A stretch of 60,767 bases of DNA, taken from positions 1-60,767 of the forward strand of contig CAJWLW010000002.1 in NCBI GenBank assembly GCA_913042885.1, in the 5' to 3' direction. The notes beneath the pieces were generated by a model. That model ran no database searches, was not told the origin of the DNA, and worked only from the letters and a program-made list of their open reading frames with translations. The DNA is from an uncultured Lentisphaeria bacterium (GTDB lineage: Bacteria > Verrucomicrobiota > Lentisphaeria > JABSQK01 > CAJWLW01). This document shows positions 26,235 to 35,325 of the stretch, in pieces. Within the stretch, counting starts at the first letter, position 1. Every line of letters begins with the position of its first letter. Position numbers and translations under genes: made by a program.

Positions 26235-27359
26235 CTACCGCCAGTTATTGCGGAAAAGGCGCAGCAGGTTGCCATGTGCGATCGCCGCAACGTCGTCCTC
26301 GTTGTAGCCCGCCCCGCGCAGCAGATCGAGAAAAACCTGTAAATCGGCGATCGTATCCATATCCACTGGCGCCAGCTCCCGGCCGAAACCGCCGTCGAGG
26401 TCCGTGCCGATTGCCACATGCCGGCTGTTGCCCGCCAGCTGGCAGATATGATCGACATGTTCTATCATGGCTCGCATCGGCCGCGCCGCCTGCGACACGA
26501 ACGTACTGGGGTCGTCCCAGTTCACCTGCGGATTAACCATCGTGTCAACGAACACGATGCCGATCACCCCGTCCCGCTCGATGATTGCCCGCAGCATGTC
26601 GTCGCTCAACAGCCGTTGGCCCTGGACCAGTGCCCGGCAATTACAGTGGCTGGCATGAACGGGGCCGTCCCAGTAATCGAGGATTTGCCAGAACGCCTGG
26701 TCACTGGCGTGGGTCAGATCGATGATCATCTCAGTCTCCCGCATCGCATCCAGGAGCGGGTACGCCGTCGGGTAGAGCCCCCCCAGGCTGCCGGTGCCGT
26801 GGCCGTAGGTATTGGCACCGAAGTGGGTGAGCGTCACCGAGCGCAGCCCGGCCTCCCACCACTCCGCTACAGCCGCCGGCGAGTCAATCGGATCGGCGCT
26901 CTCCATACTCAGGATCAGGCCGATCGGTGTATCCGGCTGCGGGTCTTGCCATGCAGTGACAGAGCGCTCGAGGTCGTCCTTGGACTTGATGAAAGTCACT
27001 TCCCCGCGGCGCTCGAGCGCCTGGTAATAAGCCAGGTGCGCCCGACCGCGGGCTTCTGCCGTGTGACGCGTGCGGCAGGCGTTGTGCGTAGTCGGACCCG
27101 GTGTCTGGGCACGGGCCATGATCGTTGTCAGCATGATGCCGACCTCGGCGCGGCGCATTTCCGGCAGGCAGACGGTGACAATCCCTTTGTTCAAAGTGTG
27201 GGGACTGCCGCCGCGCCGGTCCAGAGAGTCCGGATGCGAAGACAGATCGGAACGAACCGGATCTTCACGCTCGCGCAGTTCCTGAATACTCCTGGTCAGG
27301 TCACGCCGGTGGAACAAGGCGTTGTACCCCATATCGAGATGGCCGTCAATGATCAACAT
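26235..27359 (-). CDS. Membrane dipeptidase, peptidase family M19 (paralogue)
   Basis: This 374-residue zinc peptidase is the upstream member of a tandem pair. Motifs run in family order: HLD in MLIIDGHLDMGYN, Glu in ILSMESADPID, His in IIDLTHASDQAFW, His in VHASHCNCRAL, and Asp in IGTDLDGGFG. It differs from the downstream copy by an insertion of about 20 residues after the first strand (ELREREDPVRSDL ... SPHTLN) and by a TFVSQAARP segment before the fifth motif. The divergence argues for an old duplication with distinct substrates rather than a recent copy. There is no signal peptide. ATG 27359 is the only sensible start because the first motif begins at residue 2. A D-amino-acid or beta-lactam-like substrate is possible but not shown. 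Confidence 0.88.
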   Translation of the reverse strand: MLIIDGHLDMGYNALFHRRDLTRSIQELREREDPVRSDLSSHPDSLDRRGGSPHTLNKGIVTVCLPEMRRAEVGIMLTTIMARAQTPGPTTHNACRTRHTAEARGRAHLAYYQALERRGEVTFIKSKDDLERSVTAWQDPQPDTPIGLILSMESADPIDSPAAVAEWWEAGLRSVTLTHFGANTYGHGTGSLGGLYPTAYPLLDAMRETEMIIDLTHASDQAFWQILDYWDGPVHASHCNCRALVQGQRLLSDDMLRAIIERDGVIGIVFVDTMVNPQVNWDDPSTFVSQAARPMRAMIEHVDHICQLAGNSRHVAIGTDLDGGFGRELAPVDMDTIADLQVFLDLLRGAGYNEDDVAAIAHGNLLRLFRNNWR

Positions 27360-27542
27360 GGTGAGAAGAAGGCAATAGTTCGTTGTTCACGATCACGCTG
27401 GACCGCGTACAATACATCCTGTTGAAGATTTCACCCTGCAAGCCCAGGTTAATTCCAGCCTGAAAAATAATGTACATGTGAGTGGCACCGTCTATACTTG
27501 CGACTATTTTCTGTTGTACGTTTTTCCACGAGGAACAGAGAC

Positions 27543-28322
27543 ATGAGCTCCAACGAACGAAGTGTGATCGTCACCGGCGGTGCCGGTGGCGGCATCGGGA
27601 TCGGTGCGACGCGTGTGCTTGCCCAGGCCGGCTGGCGGGTACTCGTCGTCGAGATCGATCGGGAGGCGGTCGCGGCTATGCAGGCGGAAGCGGCTGAGGC
27701 CGGCTGGCATGCGGACGTGCTATTTGCCGATATCACCGAGACCGACGCACCGGCACAGATCGTTGACCATGCACTTGAACTGTACGGCGGCCTGAATGGA
27801 TGTGTCAACAACGCCGGGGTCGGCCTGGTCAAGGATTCGACAGAGATCACCGATGACCAGTTCGACACCCTCATGGCAGTCAATATTCGGGCGATGTTCC
27901 GTTTGTCACGTGCCGCATACAGCGCGCTCGAGGCGAGGCACGGGGCGATCGTCAACATCGGTTCGATAAACAGTCGCGCGACGGCACCGGGGCACGCGGT
28001 GTACGCTGCCTCGAAGGGCGCCGTCGAGAGTCTGACGCGCGGCATGGCTTTGGATTACGGGCCCCAGGGCGTCCGGGTGAATTGTGTCCTGCCCGGCCTG
28101 GTCGACGGTCCGCAAAGCCGCAAGGTGATCTCCCGGTTGACCGACGATGCCGAAGGGTACCTCGAGATGTGGATAAAGTCGAAGCAGGCACTGCCGTATT
28201 TGACCGGCCAGGATGATGTGGGCCGTGTTATCGCCTTCTTGCTCAGCGACGATGCACGGGCGATCACCGGCCAGTCGATTGTCGTTGACGGCGGCACACT
28301 CGCGCAGGTTTCTGATCGATAG
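27543..28322 (+). CDS. Short-chain dehydrogenase/reductase
   Basis: This 259-residue classical SDR carries the cofactor motif TGGAGGGIGIG (residues 10-20). Its acidic residue after strand 2 (VVEIDREA) favours NAD(H). It also has the NNAG structural motif (GCVNNAGVGLV) and a catalytic Ser/Tyr/Lys set in VNIGSINSRA and YAASKGAVE. All key residues are intact. The C-terminus ends in a typical ITGQSIVVDGG. It probably oxidises or reduces a secondary alcohol or sugar. ATG 27543 follows GAGGAA about 9 bases upstream. The PhyH-type dioxygenase 51 bases downstream is probably cotranscribed, consistent with hydroxylation followed by dehydrogenation of one substrate, which is an inference. Confidence 0.9.
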   Translation: MSSNERSVIVTGGAGGGIGIGATRVLAQAGWRVLVVEIDREAVAAMQAEAAEAGWHADVLFADITETDAPAQIVDHALELYGGLNGCVNNAGVGLVKDSTEITDDQFDTLMAVNIRAMFRLSRAAYSALEARHGAIVNIGSINSRATAPGHAVYAASKGAVESLTRGMALDYGPQGVRVNCVLPGLVDGPQSRKVISRLTDDAEGYLEMWIKSKQALPYLTGQDDVGRVIAFLLSDDARAITGQSIVVDGGTLAQVSDR

Positions 28323-28373
28323 GGTGGCGCCGTCGTGGTGTCATCACAAGAACAGGTTGACCAGGAAGACACT

Positions 28374-29168
28374 ATGCAACTGAAGAGTGGAGAGTGTGAG
28401 CGGTATCGCGATCAGGGATTTATATCTTTGGACCCGATCATTGCTGCGGATGAAGTCGCACGGTTGCAGGATATTTTCGATCGATTGTTCAGCATTCCGG
28501 CCGATGGCGGCAACCCCCTGTACTTCGACTTGACCGGCAATGACCCGGACGCCGAGCTGGATCACGGCTCGGTCCCGCAGATGTTGCATCCGTCGCATCA
28601 CGTGACCGAATTGGCGGGGTCATTGGCATGGCAGGCGTCACTCGACATCGCCATGCAACTGCTGGACACCGGTGACTGCACGCGCGACGATCTCATCGTA
28701 CGCGATCATGCGATCGTCAAACCCCCGGGGTCCACAGGGGCGACTCCGTGGCACCAGGACGAGTCTTACTGGGATGATGACAAGGCGTACCAGGAGCTGT
28801 CGGTCTGGATTGCTCTGCAGGAAACGACCGCAGACATGGGCTGCATGCAGTTTATCCCCGGCTCACACAAAGGCGATGTACATCCGCATCATACCTGGCA
28901 GAATGATCCGAACATCATTGCCCTGGAGATCGACGACGGTTGTGTTGACGAAGCGAATAAAGTTCCGTGCCCATTGGTGGCAGGTGGTGCGACGGTGCAC
29001 CACTGTCGCACCGCGCATTATACGAGCGGCAATCGATCCGCCGTACCCCGGCGAGCGTTCATCCTGACGATCGGGACACCCCCGCAAACGCTGGCAACGC
29101 CCCGAAATTTTTATTGGAACCGCAAGGACCGCGACTACAAAAAAGAGTATCTTACTGAAGACGGATAG
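28374..29168 (+). CDS. Phytanoyl-CoA dioxygenase (PhyH) family protein
   Basis: This 264-residue Fe(II)/2-oxoglutarate oxygenase of the PhyH family carries iron ligands His127 and Asp129 in PWHQDESYW, with the distal His most likely His215 in CRTAHYTSG. Arg227 in VPRRAF is a candidate 2-oxoglutarate anchor. The loop MGCMQFIPGSHKGDVHPHH is typical of the family. Bacterial PhyH proteins hydroxylate small metabolites, lipids, phosphonates or natural products, so phytanoyl-CoA itself is not implied. ATG 28374 follows AGGA with a 7-base gap, better than the GTG at 28335. It is adjacent to the SDR upstream and a propeller protein downstream. Confidence 0.88.
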   Translation: MQLKSGECERYRDQGFISLDPIIAADEVARLQDIFDRLFSIPADGGNPLYFDLTGNDPDAELDHGSVPQMLHPSHHVTELAGSLAWQASLDIAMQLLDTGDCTRDDLIVRDHAIVKPPGSTGATPWHQDESYWDDDKAYQELSVWIALQETTADMGCMQFIPGSHKGDVHPHHTWQNDPNIIALEIDDGCVDEANKVPCPLVAGGATVHHCRTAHYTSGNRSAVPRRAFILTIGTPPQTLATPRNFYWNRKDRDYKKEYLTEDG

Positions 29169-29228
29169 GACTGTTTTCCGTATCCGTCCTGCAAACTGCG
29201 AACAATCAGCAACGATGGAGTGTGTATT

Positions 29229-30494
29229 TTGACTTTTCGACATAACAACATGCGGTCGACGGCTACAACAATTCTCTGCATTGTCCTCGCGCTGTGCGCA
29301 GGCATTGTGTATGGCGACGACTGGCCGCAGTTCAATGGCCCGGGTCTCGACAACATCTCGCACGAAACAGGTCTGTTGAAGCAGTGGCCGGAGGGCGGCC
29401 CGAAACTGCTGTGGGCTAAGACCGGCTTTGGTGTTGGCTATTCCACGGTGTCCATAACGGACGGTACGATTTACACTAGCGGAAAAGTCGGCGACGACAT
29501 GCTCGTGTTCGCACTGAATATGGACGGAACGACGAAGTGGCAGGTCGGCAACGGTCCGGGGTGGAGCGGCAGTCTTCCGGGCGTTCGCTGCACGCCGACG
29601 ATTGACGGAGAGCATGTATACGTGATGAGCGGCAACGGGCGGGTGGTTTGTTTGCAGGCGGCCGACGGTACCGAAGTCTGGGCTGTTGACGTCAAAGATA
29701 AATACAATGGCCAATTCGGGGACTGGGGATATGCCGAGTCTTTGCTGATTGATGGCGACAAGGTCATCTGCACGCCGGGCGGGAACACCGTCACTATGGT
29801 GGCTTTGGACAAACGCACCGGAGCCGAAATTTGGAAGTCGGGGCCACTGAATGTGGCTGCCGGATACGTTTCGCCTATTGCCGTGACCCATGGTGACCGT
29901 CATCTCGTGATTGGCAGTACCGGGAAGGGGATTTTCGGTGTCGACGCAGCCGACGGTAAACTCCTATGGAATCATGGGCAGATCAATGTGCATGGGATCA
30001 ACGCGCAGACACCCTTGCATCACGATGGGCACGTTTTTACGTCGAGCGGCTGGGATACCGGCAGCGTGCTGTTGAAGCTATCGGAAGACGGTGCAGCAGT
30101 GACGGAGATTTGGCGCAACAAAGATCTCGACAACGACTTTGGCAGCGTGATTTTTCGAGACGGCCACTTTTACGGGTTCAACTGGCTTAATAATTCTCGC
30201 GGCCAATTCGTTTGCGTAGAGTTCGGGTCTGGCAAGACCGTCTATGCTGAATTCCCACCGGGACGGACAAACAAGGGTGCCATCACCTGGGCCGAAGGCA
30301 TGTTTTACTGCTACGACGAAGGTGGCGTGGTGTGGCTTGGGACAGCAGACGCAACGGGCCCCGTGCAAATCGTCAGCCAGTTCATGATCGTCAACGGCGG
30401 GGATGCGCACTGGGCGCATCCCGTCGTGTCCAACGGGGTTTTGTATATTCGCCACGGCGATTATCTACATGCTTTTGATGTAAAGGGCGGGTGA
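29229..30494 (+). CDS. Exported PQQ-like beta-propeller protein
   Basis: This protein of about 421 residues has a signal peptide (RSTATTILCIVLALCAGIVYG). It consists of blades with the PQQ-type pattern, for example DDWPQFNGPGLDN at the mature start, VCLQAADGTEVWAVDV, VALDKRTGAEIWKSG and IFGVDAADGKLLWNHG. These (A/V)-L-(D)-x-x-(T/D)-G-x-x-x-W units are typical of outer-membrane assembly BamB-like and Planctomycetes PQQ-repeat proteins. No dehydrogenase catalytic Asp/Cys pair is evident, so it is probably a structural or binding propeller, exported to the periplasm. Start TTG 29229 has GGAG 8 bases upstream; GTG 29220 or ATG 29250 are alternatives. A ligand role in glycan handling is inference. 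Confidence 0.82.
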   Translation: MTFRHNNMRSTATTILCIVLALCAGIVYGDDWPQFNGPGLDNISHETGLLKQWPEGGPKLLWAKTGFGVGYSTVSITDGTIYTSGKVGDDMLVFALNMDGTTKWQVGNGPGWSGSLPGVRCTPTIDGEHVYVMSGNGRVVCLQAADGTEVWAVDVKDKYNGQFGDWGYAESLLIDGDKVICTPGGNTVTMVALDKRTGAEIWKSGPLNVAAGYVSPIAVTHGDRHLVIGSTGKGIFGVDAADGKLLWNHGQINVHGINAQTPLHHDGHVFTSSGWDTGSVLLKLSEDGAAVTEIWRNKDLDNDFGSVIFRDGHFYGFNWLNNSRGQFVCVEFGSGKTVYAEFPPGRTNKGAITWAEGMFYCYDEGGVVWLGTADATGPVQIVSQFMIVNGGDAHWAHPVVSNGVLYIRHGDYLHAFDVKGG

Positions 30495-30533
30495 GCTGCG
30501 ATCGAGAGACAGAGGCTCGTGGAATTTCAAGAG

Positions 30534-32096
30534 TCAGACCTGGCGCTGGTGATCTGACCAGTAGCGGTCGCGCAGTTCGCGTTTGACGATCTTGCCGTAG
30601 TTGTTCTTCGGCAGCTCATCGATGAAATCTATGGACTTCGGTTTTTTGTAGCTGGCGATCTGTTCTTTGCAGAAGGCGATCAATTCCTCCTCTGTGGCGC
30701 TGCCGCCGGGAACGAGAGCTACCACAGCCTTGATGGCCTCGCCCCATTCCGCATCGGGGATGCCGATCACCGCCACTTCCCGGACGGCTGGATGCTGAAT
30801 GATCGCTTCCTCGATCTCGCGCGGATAGATATTCTCGCCGCCGCTGATGATCATGTCTTTCGATCGATCCATCAGAAACAGATACCCGCGCTCGTCCAGG
30901 TACCCGACATCACCGGTGTGCAGCCAGCCGTTGCGCAGCGTTTTCTCGGTGTCCTGGGGATTGTTCCAGTACCCTTTCATGACCAGATCCGAGCGCGTCA
31001 CAATCTCGCCCATCTGCCCCGCCGGCAGCGGCGTGTCATGCGCATCGACGACGGCGACCTCGACGCCGGTGCGCGCGTAGCCGGCCGAACCGAGCCGTTT
31101 CATCTGCTCTGGAGTTCCATCGAGTATGTGGTCTTCATGGGAGAGATAGGTAATCGTCATCGGCGACTCGCCCTGGCCGTAGAGCTGCACCAGGCATGGG
31201 CCGAGTTTTTCCATCGCATTCGTCAGGTCGTTGACCAGCATCGGTGCACCGCCGTACATCAGCGCCTTGAGCGAGCTCAGGTCGTAGCGCTCGAAGGCAG
31301 GGCAGTCGAGCAGTCGTTTGATCATCGTCGGCGCCGCGAAGAAGTTGGTGACCTGCCTGGTCTCGATGATTTGCAGGATCTTCTCGGCATCGAATGATTT
31401 ATCCGAAATGATGTTGGTTGCTGCCCTGGCGATGTTTGGCAGCGCGTACAAGCCGCTGCCGTGCGACAGGGGCGCAGCGTGCAGATCGACTTCATCGGTG
31501 CCGAAGTTTTCAACCATGTCGGCATAAAACGTCCAGGTCATGGCCATCAGGTTGCGGTGGGTCAGCATCGCGCCCTTGGACTGGCCGGTCGTGCCGGATG
31601 TATAGAAGATCCAGGCGATATCGTCCGGCGATCTGTTAACGTCCGTGAATTGATCGGAGGCACCGGTGAGAAGATCGTCATAGGCCTGCAGCTCGCCCGG
31701 CGGTTCGGGCGACACGGTGATGATATGCTCCACCTTCGGGATCCGGTCGCGTATCTCGGCGATCGACGCGTCGAACTCGGGCGACACGATGACGGCCCGG
31801 GCTTCCGAGTGATCGATGATGAAGGCGAACTCTTTCGGGTGCAGGCGAAAGTTGATCGGCACCGCCCCGAACCCGGCCTTGAAGCAGGCGAACATCGCCT
31901 CGAGCATTTCCGGGCAGTTGTACATCAGCAGGCCGACATGGTCCCCGGGACGGAGGCCGAGACTTCCCAGCGCGTTTGCCAGGCGATTGCAGCGTGCGTT
32001 GTACTCGGCGTAGCTGGACTGCGTCTCGCCGCAGACAATCGCCGCCCGCTCCGGGAAGGTCAGGGCTGCCTGCGTCAGTAACGAGCCGATATTCAT
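30534..32096 (-). CDS. Acyl-CoA synthetase, AMP-binding family
   Basis: This 520-residue adenylate-forming ligase activates a carboxylic acid with ATP and joins it to coenzyme A. Core motifs are intact: YTSGTTGQSKGAMLTH (P-loop-like A3), LYGQGESPM (A5), GWLHTGDVGYLD (A7), the hinge DRSKDMIISGGENIYP (A8), and the A10 lysine in KNNYGKIVKREL. The length is normal for the family. It resembles long- or medium-chain fatty-acyl and aryl ligases of the FadD/AliA type; acyl specificity cannot be read from sequence. It starts 7 bases after the SDR at 32104-32901, so the two form an operon. ATG 32096 is preceded by a GAGG-like site. Confidence 0.92.
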   Translation of the reverse strand: MNIGSLLTQAALTFPERAAIVCGETQSSYAEYNARCNRLANALGSLGLRPGDHVGLLMYNCPEMLEAMFACFKAGFGAVPINFRLHPKEFAFIIDHSEARAVIVSPEFDASIAEIRDRIPKVEHIITVSPEPPGELQAYDDLLTGASDQFTDVNRSPDDIAWIFYTSGTTGQSKGAMLTHRNLMAMTWTFYADMVENFGTDEVDLHAAPLSHGSGLYALPNIARAATNIISDKSFDAEKILQIIETRQVTNFFAAPTMIKRLLDCPAFERYDLSSLKALMYGGAPMLVNDLTNAMEKLGPCLVQLYGQGESPMTITYLSHEDHILDGTPEQMKRLGSAGYARTGVEVAVVDAHDTPLPAGQMGEIVTRSDLVMKGYWNNPQDTEKTLRNGWLHTGDVGYLDERGYLFLMDRSKDMIISGGENIYPREIEEAIIQHPAVREVAVIGIPDAEWGEAIKAVVALVPGGSATEEELIAFCKEQIASYKKPKSIDFIDELPKNNYGKIVKRELRDRYWSDHQRQV

Positions 32097-32103
32097 GACT
32101 GCC

Positions 32104-32901
32104 TCAGACGCATTTGCAGGTCAGCCCGCCATCAACGACCAGTTGTGCGCCGGTAATGTATTTCGCCTCGTCGGAGGCCAGGAACAAAGCGGCGTTCGCC
32201 ACATCCCAGGCATCTCCCATCTTACCCATCGGGCATAGTGCGTCGCGTTGTTCGATCATCTTCTGCGTGTCACCGCCGTAGGCGGCGGTGAGTGATTCCA
32301 CGACCATCGGCGTGTTCAAGAACCCCGGCAGTATTGAATTGGCGCGGATGTTTTTCTTCGCGTACTGCAGGGCGACACTCTGGGTAAGCTGAAGGATCGC
32401 GGCATTTGTCGCGCTGTAGGAAACGTAGGTCGTTCCCAGATCATGCGTGGCGGAGATGGACGAGATGTTGACAACGGCGCCGCTGCCTTGCTGCTCCATA
32501 TGCGGCAGCACATACTTGCAGGTGAGAAACATGCTCTTGAGGTTGACCGCGTTGACCCGGTCCCAGCTCTCTTCAGAGGCTTCGACACAGCCACCGACTT
32601 CCAGGATGCCGACATTGTTGTGCAGCACGTCGATGTGGCCATAGGTTTCGATGCAGCAATCCACTGCGGCCTTCACGTCGTTGGCACTGGAGACATCGGT
32701 CCTCATTACCGAACAGTCACCGCCTTCCGTGTCGATGATCTCCTTCGTTTCTTCGGCCGCGGCCAGATTGATGTCGACTCCGAAGACTTTTGCCCCTTCT
32801 CGTGCGAACAGCACCGCCGCCGCCTTGCCGTTGCCCCAGCCGGGGCCGACCGAGCCGATACCGGTTACGAATGCGACCTTGTCTTTAAGACGCTCACCCA
32901 T
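32104..32901 (-). CDS. SDR-family protein with Asn in place of catalytic Lys
   Basis: This 265-residue protein has the SDR Rossmann fold but departs from the norm in two places. The cofactor loop is TGIGSVGPGWGNGKA, an extended variant of TGxxxGxG seen in one SDR subgroup. The structural motif is HNNVG instead of NNAG. Most striking, the catalytic YxxxK reads Tyr162-S-A-T-Asn166 (codon AAT). The Ser helix (NISSISAT) and the C-terminal ITGAQLVVDGG are intact. Without Lys the proton relay would be weakened, so it may bind a cofactor-like ligand or catalyse another step. AAGGGA about 9 bases before ATG 32901 fixes the start. It is cotranscribed with the acyl-CoA ligase, suggesting a fatty or aromatic acid pathway. 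Confidence 0.85.
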   Translation of the reverse strand: MGERLKDKVAFVTGIGSVGPGWGNGKAAAVLFAREGAKVFGVDINLAAAEETKEIIDTEGGDCSVMRTDVSSANDVKAAVDCCIETYGHIDVLHNNVGILEVGGCVEASEESWDRVNAVNLKSMFLTCKYVLPHMEQQGSGAVVNISSISATHDLGTTYVSYSATNAAILQLTQSVALQYAKKNIRANSILPGFLNTPMVVESLTAAYGGDTQKMIEQRDALCPMGKMGDAWDVANAALFLASDEAKYITGAQLVVDGGLTCKCV

Positions 32902-33280
32902 TTGTCGTTTCCCTTTGCTGTTAATTCTGATACAACTGAGCACTCAAAATACATTGCGTCAATCGAAATTTAGCACGAATTGACTATTGTGCTGTCTTTG
33001 AAATTCCTTGTCTCATCAGCGCCGGCTCCGTCATTCGTGGTGGACCCATTTTTCTTCATCTATAGGTCGATCATTGGCCGCCAGATCCGTGCTGCAGGTC
33101 GATCTTTCAGGATGCTGCCGCGGATGTCACAGAGCGGTTACAGCCGGGTTGTCGCGGCGATGCGGTTCCGGGGCGGGGAACTGGTATTATTCGGCGTGCG
33201 GTACAGAATACATCGGGTTGCATTCATAATTTCAAGAATGAGACTCCAGTGGGAAAACCGAACAGGGACATTTTCTGCCA
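32902..33280. other. Divergent intergenic region
   Basis: This gap lies between the SDR/ligase operon (minus) and the DHDPS-family gene (plus). No convincing ORF, RNA or repeat is visible. It should contain both promoters, and the stretch 32930-33010 is AT-richer than the surroundings, but I could not identify a confident hexamer pair. Confidence 0.35.
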
Positions 33281-34210
33281 ATGCTTCAACGAAATGACAT
33301 GATCGGCCCCTGGGCGGGTCTGCCGGTTGCCTGGACCCCGGCCGATACCTTCGACGAAGACACCTACCGTATGGACGTCGCAAAGACCTGTGCCGCAGGT
33401 GCACCGGGCATATATACCGCCGGGACTACAGGTGAATTCTATGCCACCGAGATCGACGAATGGACGGCGATCACCAAGGCAACCATCGACGAATGTCGCA
33501 AACAGGATACACCGGTGATGATTGGCATCACGGCGACGTCGACCCGCGGTGCCCAGCGTCGAGCCGAAGTCGCCGCCGAAGCAGGGGCCGATGCCGTGCA
33601 GATTGCCCTGCCGTACTGGATGGCGCTGGAAGATGACGAAGTCGTACCATTTTTCGAAGAGGTCGCTGGGGCCTGCCCGGGACTGTCTTTCAACATTTAT
33701 GAAACACTGCGCTCGAAAAAAGCGCTGACGCTGGACCAGCATCGTGCCATCCATGAACAGGTCGAAGGCTACAGCTCAGTGAAGGCCAATTCCGAAACCC
33801 TCGGTTTTTCGCCGGAGGGCTGTCGTCAGCTCAGCGAGTTTTTGAATGTCTGGGTTGGCGAGCTTGCCTGGTGTGAATTCGGTCCGCACGGCGCGATTGG
33901 CGCCGCCAGTTCTTTGATTTACATGCATCCGCAGTATCTCCTTGATATGTTTGCGCTGTTGCAGGCACAGGATTGGGTCGAACTTCAAGGGCGTACCGAT
34001 TACATCAAGAAATTGAAATCAACGGGCATGGACCCGTTCAGAAAGAAAGGCTACAAAGATACCGCCATCGATCGGTTGACCGGCAAAGCGTCCGGCTTTT
34101 TATCGATGCGGGTACAGTCACGCGGCCCGTATGCCAGTGCGACGGACGATGATGTAGCAGCGCTGCGCTCCTGGATGGAAGCCAACACGCCGAAGCTGAT
34201 CCATAGCTGA
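33281..34210 (+). CDS. Dihydrodipicolinate synthase / N-acetylneuraminate lyase family aldolase
   Basis: This 309-residue class I aldolase of the DHDPS/NAL family forms a Schiff base with pyruvate or a similar 2-oxo acid. Key residues are present: GTTGEF (48-53) for carboxylate binding, Tyr140 in FNIYETLRSK and Lys168 in YSSVKANSE. The normal length is about 290-310. Members include DapA, sialic-acid lyase, 2-keto-3-deoxygluconate aldolase and hydratase-aldolases. The non-standard YET rather than the YNxP motif of DapA suggests a catabolic member, not lysine synthesis. It is a free-standing gene between the SDR operon and a PhyH gene. ATG 33281 has AGGGA 12 bases upstream; ATG 33299 is an alternative. 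The substrate is not assigned. Confidence 0.86.
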   Translation: MLQRNDMIGPWAGLPVAWTPADTFDEDTYRMDVAKTCAAGAPGIYTAGTTGEFYATEIDEWTAITKATIDECRKQDTPVMIGITATSTRGAQRRAEVAAEAGADAVQIALPYWMALEDDEVVPFFEEVAGACPGLSFNIYETLRSKKALTLDQHRAIHEQVEGYSSVKANSETLGFSPEGCRQLSEFLNVWVGELAWCEFGPHGAIGAASSLIYMHPQYLLDMFALLQAQDWVELQGRTDYIKKLKSTGMDPFRKKGYKDTAIDRLTGKASGFLSMRVQSRGPYASATDDDVAALRSWMEANTPKLIHS

Positions 34211-34455
34211 GCAGATGTGTTCCGAGGGGGGGGCGCCTATGTTTGGTGGTAGGCGGAGCTCGGGCATTGGTGGATATACTTACTTACAGCACTTGCGTAA
34301 CAACATCGCTTTCGAGGGCACGGCAACAGCGATGGATTTAAACGCTGAAAGGTTCGCTTGCGGAAAACCGATGCTGTAGCCACTGCGATTGGAGATAATT
34401 CAGTTCTTTAGTTCAGAGAGTTGAAAGGGAAACGTTTTGTGGTGTAACACTGAAT

Positions 34456-35208
34456 TTATTGTTCAACCACCACGCGCCTGACGCCATCCTGCAGGAATAA
34501 TTCGTTGATATCACTCGGGTCGTTCCCCGGCATCGGCTCGGCGGTGTATTGCGGTGTGTAGACGCGGCGCTTTCGGCCGCTGCTATTGGCACCGCTGCGG
34601 TGAAACGTGAGGCTGGAAAAAACAACCAGGCTCCCAGCCGCCGCGATAATCGGCTCTCCCGGGTCATCCCCGAAATAGCCGACCAGGTCGTTGGTGCCTT
34701 CCATCTTCACATGGTCAACAACTTCTCTCTTCCCGAGGCGCTGCATCGGCAGGACGTAAATCGTGCCGTTGTCTTCAGCCACGTCGTCAAGCGGGCACCA
34801 GAAGGTGAGAATTTCAGGGTGATCGCCGAGGCGCTTCTGGCTGTAGCCGGAATCCTGGTGCCAGGAAAATTCCATTGACGACATGCCGTATTTAACCACA
34901 AACTGGTCACTCTTGAAGTATACGGTGCCGCCGAGGATAGCCTGACAGATATCACCTATCAACTCGCTGAACAGGAACTGGCGTAATTCCGGGAGTCCCT
35001 GTGCCGCCTTGCCAATAAAATAACGTTGATCACGGTGCGTAATACCCATGACATCGGTGCCTAGTTCATCCATTGCGGCGTTTTTCTGAACGATTCCTGC
35101 TTCGCAGTTTCGCCGCAACAACTCAAGATGTTCATCCGGAATGACTGAATCAAGAATGAAATAGCCGTCGGTATGGAACTGCGTAATTTTCTCTTCATGA
35201 ATAATCAT
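34456..35208 (-). CDS. Phytanoyl-CoA dioxygenase (PhyH) family protein
   Basis: This 250-residue Fe(II)/2-oxoglutarate oxygenase is the second PhyH-type enzyme here. Ligands His117 and Asp119 lie in SWHQDSGYS, and the distal His203 lies in SSLTFHRSGANSS. Arg residues of GRKRRVYTPQ (near 212-216) are placed to hold 2-oxoglutarate. The sequence differs strongly from the one at 28374 and includes a TVYFKSDQFVVKYG strand typical of metabolite hydroxylases. ATG 35208 opens on IHEEKITQFHTDGYFILD, the usual family beginning. It appears monocistronic, with a metallophosphoesterase stump upstream. The substrate is unknown; small-molecule hydroxylation in the cytoplasm is expected. Confidence 0.88.
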   Translation of the reverse strand: MIIHEEKITQFHTDGYFILDSVIPDEHLELLRRNCEAGIVQKNAAMDELGTDVMGITHRDQRYFIGKAAQGLPELRQFLFSELIGDICQAILGGTVYFKSDQFVVKYGMSSMEFSWHQDSGYSQKRLGDHPEILTFWCPLDDVAEDNGTIYVLPMQRLGKREVVDHVKMEGTNDLVGYFGDDPGEPIIAAAGSLVVFSSLTFHRSGANSSGRKRRVYTPQYTAEPMPGNDPSDINELFLQDGVRRVVVEQ

Positions 35209-35325
35209 TCAGTCAGTCCTACCCCGGCTATGAGAGGCCGTTGTGTTACGGGAATACGCCGTAGTCCCTTAAGATGCCAGATTCTCTTTTCATGGATCAT
35301 CAGGGACAATAGTGTAACGGGTAAG

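Noticed and set aside
26418..27425. A 335-codon plus-strand frame
   Set aside because: It is antisense to the M19 dipeptidase at 26235-27359 and shows no domain features.
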